From contig CM049313.1 in NCBI GenBank assembly GCA_026874595.1, positions 29,076,008-29,140,007 of the forward strand: 64,000 nucleotides of DNA. Reading direction: 5' to 3'. This document shows, in pieces, positions 45,301 to 57,300 of the stretch. Made by a program: the position numbers and the translations under genes. The notes under the pieces are model-generated. The model saw only the letters and a list, made by a program, of their open reading frames with translations, was not told the origin of the DNA and searched no databases. Within the stretch, counting starts at the first letter, position 1. Each line of letters starts with the position of its first letter. This DNA is from Sipunculus nudus. Its lineage: Eukaryota > Annelida > Sipuncula > Golfingiida > Sipunculidae.

Positions 45301-46259
45301 CGTCCGAATAGGTGTACAACTCACCGTTTTTCCGCTACCGCCCACTAAAATACGACATTAATATAAATCTTGAAAAATGGTGTATTTTTTAATAATGAAC
45401 TGGTCTGTACAACACCCTTCTACGGCAAAATCATATATAAACTATACATCATTGGAAAGTAGATTTAAAATGCTATCGATAAAACCCCGTCCCATTAGGT
45501 GTAGAACGCACCGTTTTTCCGCTACCGCCCAGTAAAATACGACATTCATATAAATCTTGAAAAATGGTGTAGTTTTGAATAATGAACTGGGGCTGTACAA
45601 CACCCTTCGACGGCAAAATCAAATATAATCTATACATCATTGGAAAGCATATTTAAAATGCTATCGACTAAACTGCACCGTTTTTGCGCTACCGCCCACT
45701 AAAATACGACATTGATATAAATCTTGAAAAATGATGTAGTTTAGAATAATGAACTGGTCTGTACAACACCCTTCGACGGCAAAATCATATATAAACTATA
45801 CATCATTGGAAAGTAGATTTAAAATGCTATCGATTTAACACCGTCCAATCAAGTGTACAACGCTCCGTTTTTCCGCTACCGCCCACTAAAATACGACATT
45901 AATATAAATCTTGAAAAATGGTGTAGTTTTGAATAATGAACTGGTCTGTACAACACCCTTCAACGGCAAAATCATATATAAACTATACATCATTGGAAAG
46001 CACATTTAAAATGCTATTGATTTAACCCCGTCCGATCAAGTGTACAACGCTCCGTCTTTCCGCTACCGCCCAGTAAAATACGACATTCATATAAATCTTG
46101 AAAAATGGTGTATTTTTGAATAATGAACTGGGGCTGTACAACACCCTTCGACGGCAAAATCAAATATGAATAATACATCATTGGGAAGCATATTTAAAAT
46201 GCTATCGACTAAACTGCATCCGATCAGCTGTACAAAGCACCGTTTTTGCGTTACCGCCT
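42393..46259 (+). repeat. 21-monomer higher-order repeat (3.87 kb), copy B2
   Basis: Equivalent of 16,560-20,426. It also serves as the template-like partner of 54,392-58,258 at an offset of exactly 11,999 bp (42,419/54,418, 43,799/55,798, 45,068/57,067). Near 45,402 it reads AACTGGTCTG where A2 has AACTGGGGCTG, and the later copies near 50,766 and 57,408 share the B2 form. This suggests the downstream copies derive from a B2-like unit rather than from A2. Confidence 0.9.
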
Positions 46260-48253
46260 ACTAAAATACGACATTCATATAAATCTTGAAAAATGGTGTA
46301 GTTTTGAATAATGAACTGGTCTGTACAACGCCCTTCGACGGCAAAATCATATATAAACTATACATCATTGGAAAGCACATTTAAAATTCTATCGATTAAA
46401 CCCCGTCCGATCAGGTGAAGAACGCACCGTTTTTCCGCTACCGCCCACTAAAATACGACATTAATATAAATCTTGAAAAATGGTGTAGTTTTGAATAATG
46501 AACTGGTCTGTACAACACCCTTCGACGGGAAAATCATATATAAATTATACATCATTGGAAAGCACATTTAAAATTCTATCGATTAAACCCCGTCCGAATA
46601 GGTGTACAACGCACCGTTTTTCTGCTACCACCCACTAAAATACGACATTAATATAAATCTTGAAAAATGGTGTAGTTTAGAATAATGAACTGGTCTGTAC
46701 AACACTCTTCGACGGCAAAATCATATATAAACTATACATCATTGGAAAGCACATGTAAAATGCTATCAATTAAACCCCGTCCGATCAGGATTACAACACA
46801 CCGTTTTTTCGCTACCGCCCACAAAAATACGACATTAATATGAATCTTGAAAAATGGTGTAGTTTTGAATAAAGAACTGGTCTGTACAACACTCTTTAAC
46901 GGGAAAATCATATATAAACTTTACATCATTCGAAAATACATTTAAAATGCTATCGATTAAACCCCGTCCGAATAGGTGAACAACGCACCATTTTTTCCGC
47001 TACCGCCCACTAAAATACGACATTAATATAAATCTTGAAAAATGGTGTAGTTTTGAATAATGAACTGGTCTGTACAACACCCTTCGACGGCAAAATCATA
47101 TATAAACTATACATCATTGGAAAGCACATTTAAAATGCTATTGATTTAACCCCGTCCGATCAAGTGAACAACGCTCCGTCTTTCCGCTACCGCCCAGTAA
47201 AATACGACATTCATATAAATCTTGAAAAATGGTGCATTTTTGAATAATGAACTGGGGCTGTACAATACCCTTCGACGGCAAAATCAAATATGAATTATAC
47301 ATCATTGGAAAGCATATTTAAAATGCTATCGCCTAACTGCATCCGATCAGCTGTACAAAGCACCGTTTTTGCGTTACCGCCTACTAAAATACGACATTAA
47401 TATAAATCTTGAAAAATGGTGTAGTTTTGAATAATGAACTGGGGCTGTACAACACCCTTCGACGGCAAAATCATATATAAACTATACATCATTGAAATAC
47501 ACATTTAAAATGCTATTGATTAAACCCCGTCCAATCAGTTGTACAACGCACCGTTTTTGCGCTACCGCCCATTGAAATACGACATTAATATAAATCTTGA
47601 AAAATGGTGCATTTTTGAATAATGAAATGGGGCTGTACAATACCCTTCGACGGCAAAATCAAATATAAACTATACATCATTGGAAAGCACATTGAAAATA
47701 CTATCGACTAAACTGCATCCGATCAGGTGTACAAAGCGCCGTTTTTCCGCTACCGCCCACTAAAATACGACATTAATATAAATCTTGAAAAATGGTGTAG
47801 TTTTGAATAATGAACTGGTCTGTACAACACCCTTGGACGGCAAAATCATATATAAACTATACATCATTGGAAAGCACATTTAAAATGCTATCGACTAAAC
47901 TGCATCCGATCAGGTGTACAAAGCACCGTTTTTTCGTTACCGCCCACTAAAATACGACATTAATAGAAATCTTGAAAAATGGTGTAGTTTTGAATAATGA
48001 ACTGGTCTGTACAACACCCTTCAACGGCAAAATCATATATAAACTATACATCATTGGAAAGCACATTGAAAATACTATCGACTAAACTGCATCCGATCAG
48101 GTGTACAACGCTCCGTTTTTCCGCTACCGCCCACTAAAATACGACATTAATATAAATCTTGAAAAATGGTGTAGTTTTGAATAATGAACTGGTCTGTACA
48201 ACACCCTTGGACGGCAAAATCATATATAAACTATACATCATTGGAAAGCACAT

Positions 48254-48319
48254 TTAAAATGCTATCGACTAAACTGCATCCGATCAGGTGTACAAAGCAC
48301 CGTTTTTTCGTTACCGCCC
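48254..48319 (+). repeat. Junction where copy B switches register
   Basis: Copy B follows copy A up to 48,253, then continues with sequence matching about 374 bp (two monomers) earlier in the same copy: the CCGTTTTTTCGTTACCGCCC monomer seen near 47,930 reappears near 48,300. From 48,320 it continues as the start of a 21-monomer unit. The stretch is therefore a mosaic join between the tail of copy B and a new higher-order unit, within otherwise normal monomers. Confidence 0.75.
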
Positions 48320-51300
48320 ACTAAAATACGACATTAATAGAAATCTTGAAAAATGGTGTAGTTTTGAATAATGAACTGGTCTGTACAACACCCTTCGAAG
48401 GGAAAATCATATATAAACTATACATCATTGGAAAGCAGATTTTAAATGCTATCGATTTAACACCGTCCAATCAAGTGTACAACGCTCCGTTTTTCCGCTA
48501 CCGCCCACTAAAATACGACATTAATATAAATCTTGAAAAATGGTGTAGTTTTGAATAATGAACTGGGGCTGTACAACACCCTTGGACAGCAAAATCATAT
48601 ATAAACTATACATCATTGAAATACACATTTAAAATGCTATTGATTAAACCCCGTCCAATCAGTTGTACAACGCACCGTTTTTGCGCTACCGCCCACTAAA
48701 ATACGATATTGATATAAATCTTGAATAATGGTGTAGTTTTGAATAATGAACTGGTCTGTACAACGCCCTTCGACGGCAAAATCATATATAAACTATACAT
48801 CATTGGAAAGCACATTTAAAATTCTATCGATTAAACCCCGTCCGAATAGGTGTACAACGCACCGTTTTCCGCTACCGCCCACTAAAATACGACATTAATA
48901 GAAATCTTGAAAAATGGTGTAGTTTTGAATAAAGAACTGGTCTGTACAACACCCTTCGACGGCAAAATCATATATAAACTATACATCATTGGAAAGCACA
49001 TTTAAAATTCTATCAATTCAACCCCGTCCCATTAGGTGTACAATGCACCGTTTTTCCACTACCGCCCATTAAATACGACATAAATATGAATCTTCAAAAA
49101 TGGTGTAGTTTTGAATAAAGAACTGGTCTGTACAACACCCTTTAACGAGAAAATCATATATAAACTATACATCATTAGAAAGCACATTTAAAATGCTATC
49201 GACTAAACTGCATCCGATCAGGTGTACAAAGCACCGTTTTTCCGCTACCGCCCAATAAAATACGACATTAATATGAATCTTGAAAAATGGTGTAGATTTG
49301 AATAAAGAACTGGTCTGTACAACACTCTTTAACGGGAACATCATATATAAACTATACACCATTCGAAAATACATTTAAAATGCTATCGATTAAACCCCGT
49401 CCGAATAGGTGAACAACGCACCGTTTTTCCGCTACCGCCCACTAAAATACGACATTAATATAAATCTTGAAAAATGGTGTAGTTTTGAATAATGAACTGG
49501 TCTGTACAACACCCTTCGACGGCAAAATCATATATAAACTATACATCATTGGAAAGCACATTTAAAATTCTATCGATAAAACCCCGTCCTATTAGGTGTA
49601 GAACGCACCGTTTTTCCGCTACCGCCCAGTAAAATACGACATTCATATAAATCTTGAAAAATGGTGTAGTTTTGAATAATGAACTGGGGCTGTACAACAC
49701 CCTTCGACGGCAAAATCAAATATAATCTATACATCATTGGAAAGCATATTTAAAATGCTATCGACTAAACTGCACCGTTTTTGCGCTACCGCCCACTAAA
49801 ATACGACATTGATATAAATCTTGAAAAATGATGTAGTTTAGAATAATGAACTGGTCTGTACAACACCCTTCGACGGCAAAATCATATATAAACTATACAT
49901 CATTGGAAAGCACATTTAAAATTCTATCGATAAAACCCCGTCCTATTAGGTGTAGAACGCACCGTTTTTCCGCTACCGCCCAGTAAAAAACGACATTCAT
50001 ATAAATCTTGAAAAATGGTGTAGTTTTGAATAATGAACTGGGGCTGTACAACACCCTTCGACGGCAAAATCAAATATAATCTATACATCATTGGAAAGCA
50101 TATTTAAAATGCTATCGACTAAACTGCACCGTTTTTGCGCTACCGCCCACTAAAATACGACATTGATATAAATCTTGAAAAATGATGTAGTTTAGAATAA
50201 TGAACTGGTCTGTACAACACCCTTCGACGGCAAAATCATATATAAACTATACATCATTGGAAAGCACATTTAAAATGATATCGATTAAACCCCGTCCCAT
50301 TAGGTGTAGAACGCACCGTTTTTCCGCTACCGCCCACTAAAATACGACATTCATATAAATCTTGAAAAATGATGTAGTTTTGAATAATGAACTGGTCTGT
50401 ACAACGCCCTTCCACGGCAAAATCATATATAAACTATACATCATTGGAAAGCACATTTAAAATGCTATCGACTAAACTGCATCCGATCAGGTGTACAAAG
50501 CACCGTTTTTCCGCTACCGCCCAGTAAAATACGACATTCATATAAATCTTGAAAAATGGTGTAGTTTTGAATAATGAACTGGTCTGTACAACACCCTTCA
50601 ACTGCAAAATCATATGTAAACTAGACATCATTCGAAAGCACATTTAATATTCTATCGATTAAACCCCGTCCGAATAGGTGTACAACTCACCGTTTTTCCG
50701 CTACCGCCCACTAAAATACGACATTAATATAAATCTTGAAAAATGGTGTATTTTTTAATAATGAACTGGTCTGTACAACACCCTTCTACGGCAAAATCAT
50801 ATATAAACTATACATCATTGGAAAGTAGATTTAAAATGCTATCGATAAAACCCCGTCCCATTAGGTGTAGAACGCACCGTTTTTCCGCTACCGCCCAGTA
50901 AAATACGACATTCATATAAATCTTGAAAAATGGTGTAGTTTTGAATAATGAACTGGGGCTGTACAACACCCTTCGACGGCAAAATCAAATATAATCTATA
51001 CATCATTGGAAAGCATATTTAAAATGCTATCGACTAAACTGCACCGTTTTTGCGCTACCGCCCACTAAAATACGACATTGATATAAATCTTGAAAAATGA
51101 TGTAGTTTAGAATAATGAACTGGTCTGTACAACACCCTTCGACGGCAAAATCATATATAAACTATACATCATTGGAAAGTAGATTTAAAATGCTATCGAT
51201 TTAACACCGTCCAATCAAGTGTACAACGCTCCGTTTTTCCGCTACCGCCCACTAAAATACGACATTAATATAAATCTTGAAAAATGGTGTAGTTTTGAAT

Positions 51301-53268
51301 AATGAACTGGTCTGTACAACACCCTTCAACGGCAAAATCATATATAAACTATACATCATTGGAAAGCACATTTAAAATGCTATTGATTTAACCCCGTCCG
51401 ATCAAGTGTACAACGCTCCGTCTTTCCGCTACCGCCCACTAAAATACGACATTAATATAAATCTTGAAAAATGGTGTAGTTTTGAATAATGAACTGGTCT
51501 GTACAACACCCTTCGACGGCAAAATCATATATAAACTATACATCATTGGAAAGCACATTTAAAATTCTATCGATAAAACCCCGTCCTATTAGGTGTAGAA
51601 CGCACCGTTTTTCCGCTACCGCCCAGTAAAATACGACATTCATATAAATCTTGAAAAATGGTGTAGTTTTGAATAATGAACTGGGGCTGTACAACACCCT
51701 TCGACGGCAAAATCAAATATAATCTATACATCATTGGAAAGCATATTTAAAATGCTATCGACTAAACTGCACCGTTTTTGCGCTACCGCCCACTAAAATA
51801 CGACATTGATATAAATCTTGAAAAATGATGTAGTTTAGAATAATGAACTGGTCTGTACAACACCCTTCGACGGCAAAATCATATATAAACTATACATCAT
51901 TGGAAAGCACATTTAAAATGATATCGATTAAACCCCGTCCCATTAGGTGTAGAACGCACCGTTTTTCCGCTACCGCCCACTAAAATACGACATTCATATA
52001 AATCTTGAAAAATGATGTAGTTTTGAATAATGAACTGGTCTGTACAACGCCCTTCCACGGCAAAATCATATATAAACTATACATCATTGGAAAGCACATT
52101 TAAAATGCTATCGACTAAACTGCATCCGATCAGGTGTACAAAGCACCGTTTTTCCGCTACCGCCCAGTAAAATACGACATTCATATAAATCTTGAAAAAT
52201 GGTGTAGTTTTGAATAATGAACTGGTCTGTACAACACCCTTCAACTGCAAAATCATATGTAAACTAGACATCATTCGAAAGCACATTTAATATTCTATCG
52301 ATTAAACCCCGTCCGAATAGGTGTACAACTCACCGTTTTTCCGCTACCGCCCACTAAAATACGACATTAATATAAATCTTGAAAAATGGTGTATTTTTTA
52401 ATAATGAACTGGTCTGTACAACACCCTTCTACGGCAAAATCATATATAAACTATACATCATTGGAAAGTAGATTTAAAATGCTATCGATAAAACCCCGTC
52501 CCATTAGGTGTAGAACGCACCGTTTTTCCGCTACCGCCCAGTAAAATACGACATTCATATAAATCTTGAAAAATGGTGTAGTTTTGAATAATGAACTGGG
52601 GCTGTACAACACCCTTCGACGGCAAAATCAAATATAATCTATACATCATTGGAAAGCATATTTAAAATGCTATCGACTAAACTGCACCGTTTTTGCGCTA
52701 CCGCCCACTAAAATACGACATTGATATAAATCTTGAAAAATGATGTAGTTTAGAATAATGAACTGGTCTGTACAACACCCTTCGACGGCAAAATCATATA
52801 TAAACTATACATCATTGGAAAGTAGATTTAAAATGCTATCGATTTAACACCGTCCAATCAAGTGTACAACGCTCCGTTTTTCCGCTACCGCCCACTAAAA
52901 TACGACATTAATATAAATCTTGAAAAATGGTGTAGTTTTGAATAATGAACTGGTCTGTACAACACCCTTCAACGGCAAAATCATATATAAACTATACATC
53001 ATTGGAAAGCACATTTAAAATGCTATTGATTTAACCCCGTCCGATCAAGTGTACAACGCTCCGTCTTTCCGCTACCGCCCAGTAAAATACGACATTCATA
53101 TAAATCTTGAAAAATGGTGTATTTTTGAATAATGAACTGGGGCTGTACAACACCCTTCGACGGCAAAATCAAATATGAATAATACATCATTGGGAAGCAT
53201 ATTTAAAATGCTATCGACTAAACTGCATCCGATCAGCTGTACAAAGCACCGTTTTTGCGTTACCGCCT
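48320..53268 (+). repeat. Rearranged 21-monomer unit (4,949 bp)
   Basis: It starts and ends as the 3,867-bp unit does, but anchors show two changes. Between 48,346 and 49,165 it lacks 561 bp (three monomers) relative to 42,419-43,799; the join lies near 48,556, where CGAAGGG and its following monomer run directly into GGGGCTGTAC with CCCTTGGACAGC. It also contains a 1,643-bp internal duplication (the monomer cluster at 50,434 recurs at 52,077) with a return junction near 51,430, where a CCGTCTTTCCGC monomer continues as CCCACTAAAAT instead of CCCAGTAAAAT. The arithmetic closes: 3,867 - 561 + 1,643 = 4,949. Confidence 0.85.
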
Positions 53269-54380
53269 ACTAAAATACGACATTCATATAAATCTTGAAA
53301 AATGGTGTAGTTTTGAATAATGAACTGGTCTGTACAACGCCCTTCGACGGCAAAATCATATATAAACTATACATCATTGGAAAGCACATTTAAAATTCTA
53401 TCGATTAAACCCCGTCCGATCAGGTGAAGAACGCACCGTTTTTCCGCTACCGCCCACTAAAATACGACATTAATATAAATCTTGAAAAATGGTGTAGTTT
53501 TGAATAATGAACTGGTCTGTACAACACCCTTCGACGGGAAAATCATATATAAACTATACATCATTGGAAAGCACATTTAAAATTCTATCGATTAAACCCC
53601 GTCCGAATAGGTGTACAACGCACCGTTTTTCTGCTACCACCCACTAAAATACGACATTAATATAAATCTTGAAAAATGGTGTAGTTTAGAATAATGAACT
53701 GGTCTGTACAACACTCTTCGACGGCAAAATCATATATAAACTATACATCATTGGAAAGCACATGTAAAATGCTATCAATTAAACCCCGTCCGATCAGGAT
53801 TACAACACACCGTTTTTTCGCTACCGCCCACAAAAATACGACATTAATATGAATCTTGAAAAATGGTGTAGTTTTGAATAAAGAACTGGTCTGTACAACA
53901 CTCTTTAACGGGAAAATCATATATAAACTTTACATCATTCGAAAATACATTTAAAATGCTATCGATTAAACCCCGTCCGAATAGGTGAACAACGCACCAT
54001 TTTTTCCGCTACCGCCCACTAAAATACGACATTAATATAAATCTTGAAAAATGGTGTAGTTTTGAATAATGAACTGGTCTGTACAACACCCTTCGACGGC
54101 AAAATCATATATAAACTATACATCATTGGAAAGCACATTTAAAATGCTATTGATTTAACCCCGTCCGATCAAGTGAACAACGCTCCGTCTTTCCGCTACC
54201 GCCCAGTAAAATACGACATTCATATAAATCTTGAAAAATGGTGCATTTTTGAATAATGAACTGGGGCTGTACAATACCCTTCGACGGCAAAATCAAATAT
54301 GAATTATACATCATTGGAAAGCATATTTAAAATGCTATCGCCTAACTGCATCCGATCAGCTGTACAAAGCACCGTTTTTT
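53269..54380 (+). repeat. Post-unit tail segment, third occurrence
   Basis: This matches 58,259-59,370 at 4,990 bp spacing, and also the segments after 20,427 and 46,260. It contains the CGATCAGGTGAAG, CTGCTACCACCCAC, CACATGTAAAATG with GGATTACAACACACC, TTTACATCATTCGAAAATAC and GTGCATTTTTG monomers. It ends inside a monomer at about 54,380, where CACCGTTTTTT with CGTTACCGCCCAC replaces the expected CACCGTTTTTG with CGTTACCGCCTAC. Confidence 0.85.
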
Positions 54381-54391
54381 CGTTACCGCCC

Positions 54392-57300
54392 ACTAAAATA
54401 CGACATTAATAGAAATCTTGAAAAATGGTGTAGTTTTGAATAATGAACTGGTCTGTACAACACCCTTCGAAGGGAAAATCATATATAAACTATACATCAT
54501 TGGAAAGCAGATTTTAAATGCTATCGATTTAACACCGTCCAATCAAGTGTACAACGCTCCGTTTTTCCGCTACCGCCCACTAAAATACGACATTAATATA
54601 AATCTTGAAAAATGGTGTAGTTTTGAATAATGAACTGGTCTGTACAACACCCTTCAACGGCAAAATCATATATAAACTAGACATCATTGGAAAGCACATT
54701 TAAAATTCTATCGATTAAACCCCGTCCGAATAGGTGTACAACGCACCGTTTTTCCGCTACCGCCCACTAAAATACGACATTAATATAAATCTTGAAAAAT
54801 GGTGCAGTTTTGAATAATGAACTGGTCTGTACAACACCCTTCGACGGCAAAATCATATATAAACTATACATCATTGGAAAGCACATTTAAAATGCTATTG
54901 ATTTAACCCCGTCCGATCAAGTGAACAACGCTCCGTCTTTCCGCTACCGCCCAGTAAAATACGACATTCATATAAATCTTGAAAAATGGTGCATTTTTGA
55001 ATAATGAACTGGGGCTGTACAATACCCTTCGACGGCAAAATCAAATATGAATTATACATCATTGGAAAGCATATTTAAAATGCTATCGCCTAACTGCATC
55101 CGATCAGCTGTACAAAGCACCGTTTTTGCGTTACCGCCTACTAAAATACGACATTAATATAAATCTTGAAAAATGGTGTAGTTTTGAATAATGAACTGGG
55201 GCTGTACAACACCCTTGGACAGCAAAATCATATATAAACTATACATCATTGAAATACACATTTAAAATGCTATTGATTAAACCCCGTCCAATCAGTTGTA
55301 CAACGCACCGTTTTTGCGCTACCGCCCACTAAAATACGATATTGATATAAATCTTGAAAAATGGTGTAGTTTTGAATAATGAACTGGTCTGTACAACGCC
55401 CTTCGACGGCAAAATCATATATAAACTATACATCATTGGAAAGCACATTTAAAATTCTATCGATTAAACCCCGTCCGAATAGGTGTACAACGCACCGTTT
55501 TCCGCTACCGCCCACTAAAATACGACATTAATAGAAATCTTGAAAAATGGTGTAGTTTTGAATAAAGAACTGGTCTGTACAACACCCTTCGACGGCAAAA
55601 TCATATATAAACTATACATCATTGGAAAGCACATTTAAAATTCTATCAATTCAACCCCGTCCCATTAGGTGTACAATGCACCGTTTTTCCACTACCGCCC
55701 ATTAAATACGACATAAATATGAATCTTCAAAAATGGTGTAGTTTTGAATAAAGAACTGGTCTGTACAACACCCTTTAACGAGAAAATCATATATAAACTA
55801 TACATCATTAGAAAGCACATTTAAAATGCTATCGACTAAACTGCATCCGATCAGGTGTACAAAGCACCGTTTTTCCGCTACCGCCCAATAAAATACGACA
55901 TTAATATGAATCTTGAAAAATGGTGTAGATTTGAATAAAGAACTGGTCTGTACAACACTCTTTAACGGGAACATCATATATAAACTATACACCATTCGAA
56001 AATACATTTAAAATGCTATCGATTAAACCCCGTCCGAATAGGTGAACAACGCACCGTTTTTCCGCTACCGCCCACTAAAATACGACATTAATATAAATCT
56101 TGAAAAATGGTGTAGTTTTGAATAATGAACTGGTCTGTACAACACCCTTCGACGGCAAAATCATATATAAACTATACATCATTGGAAAGCACATTTAAAA
56201 TTCTATCGATAAAACCCCGTCCTATTAGGTGTAGAACGCACCGTTTTTCCGCTACCGCCCAGTAAAATACGACATTCATATAAATCTTGAAAAATGGTGT
56301 AGTTTTGAATAATGAACTGGGGCTGTACAACACCCTTCGACGGCAAAATCAAATATAATCTATACATCATTGGAAAGCATATTTAAAATGCTATCGACTA
56401 AACTGCACCGTTTTTGCGCTACCGCCCACTAAAATACGACATTGATATAAATCTTGAAAAATGATGTAGTTTAGAATAATGAACTGGTCTGTACAACACC
56501 CTTCGACGGCAAAATCATATATAAACTATACATCATTGGAAAGCACATTTAAAATTCTATCGATAAAACCCCGTCCTATTAGGTGTAGAACGCACCGTTT
56601 TTCCGCTACCGCCCAGTAAAATACGACATTCATATAAATCTTGAAAAATGGTGTAGTTTTGAATAATGAACTGGGGCTGTACAACACCCTTCGACGGCAA
56701 AATCAAATATAATCTATACATCATTGGAAAGCATATTTAAAATGCTATCGACTAAACTGCACCGTTTTTGCGCTACCGCCCACTAAAATACGACATTGAT
56801 ATAAATCTTGAAAAATGATGTAGTTTAGAATAATGAACTGGTCTGTACAACACCCTTCGACGGCAAAATCATATATAAACTATACATCATTGGAAAGCAC
56901 ATTTAAAATGATATCGATTAAACCCCGTCCCATTAGGTGTAGAACGCACCGTTTTTCCGCTACCGCCCACTAAAATACGACATTCATATAAATCTTGAAA
57001 AATGATGTAGTTTTGAATAATGAACTGGTCTGTACAACGCCCTTCCACGGCAAAATCATATATAAACTATACATCATTGGAAAGCACATTTAAAATGCTA
57101 TCGACTAAACTGCATCCGATCAGGTGTACAAAGCACCGTTTTTCCGCTACCGCCCAGTAAAATACGACATTCATATAAATCTTGAAAAATGGTGTAGTTT
57201 TGAATAATGAACTGGTCTGTACAACACCCTTCAACTGCAAAATCATATGTAAACTAGACATCATTCGAAAGCACATTTAATATTCTATCGATTAAACCCC

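Larger units (their letters stand above)
25827..48253 (+). repeat. Long satellite segment, copy B of a 25.8-kb-spaced duplication
   Basis: Copy B of positions 1-22,420. Single-base differences I could spot include 28,876 region (GGTGAAG against GGTGTAG), the 39,280 region (AATTCGAC against AATACGAC), 40,773 region (AAATTTTG against AAATCTTG), 40,994 region (GACAGC against GACGGC), 41,921 region (CACATA against CATATA), 42,781 region (CATCAAT against CATTAAT), 45,124 region (CACGTG against CAGGTG) and 46,545 region. About 15 differences in 22.4 kb means roughly 99.9% identity. All sub-repeats of copy A recur here: for example the 9-monomer repeat (about 28,196-30,918), the truncated monomers and the two 21-monomer units. 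The event is either very recent or an assembly or haplotype duplication. Confidence 0.95.

Noticed and set aside
432-57276. About 28 recurrent open frames of 69-70 residues on both strands, nearly identical to each other
   Set aside because: Each spans little more than one satellite monomer. The monomer length is not a multiple of three, so frames close within about one repeat. They recur only where particular variants remove a stop. No start context, domain or codon pattern supports translation.
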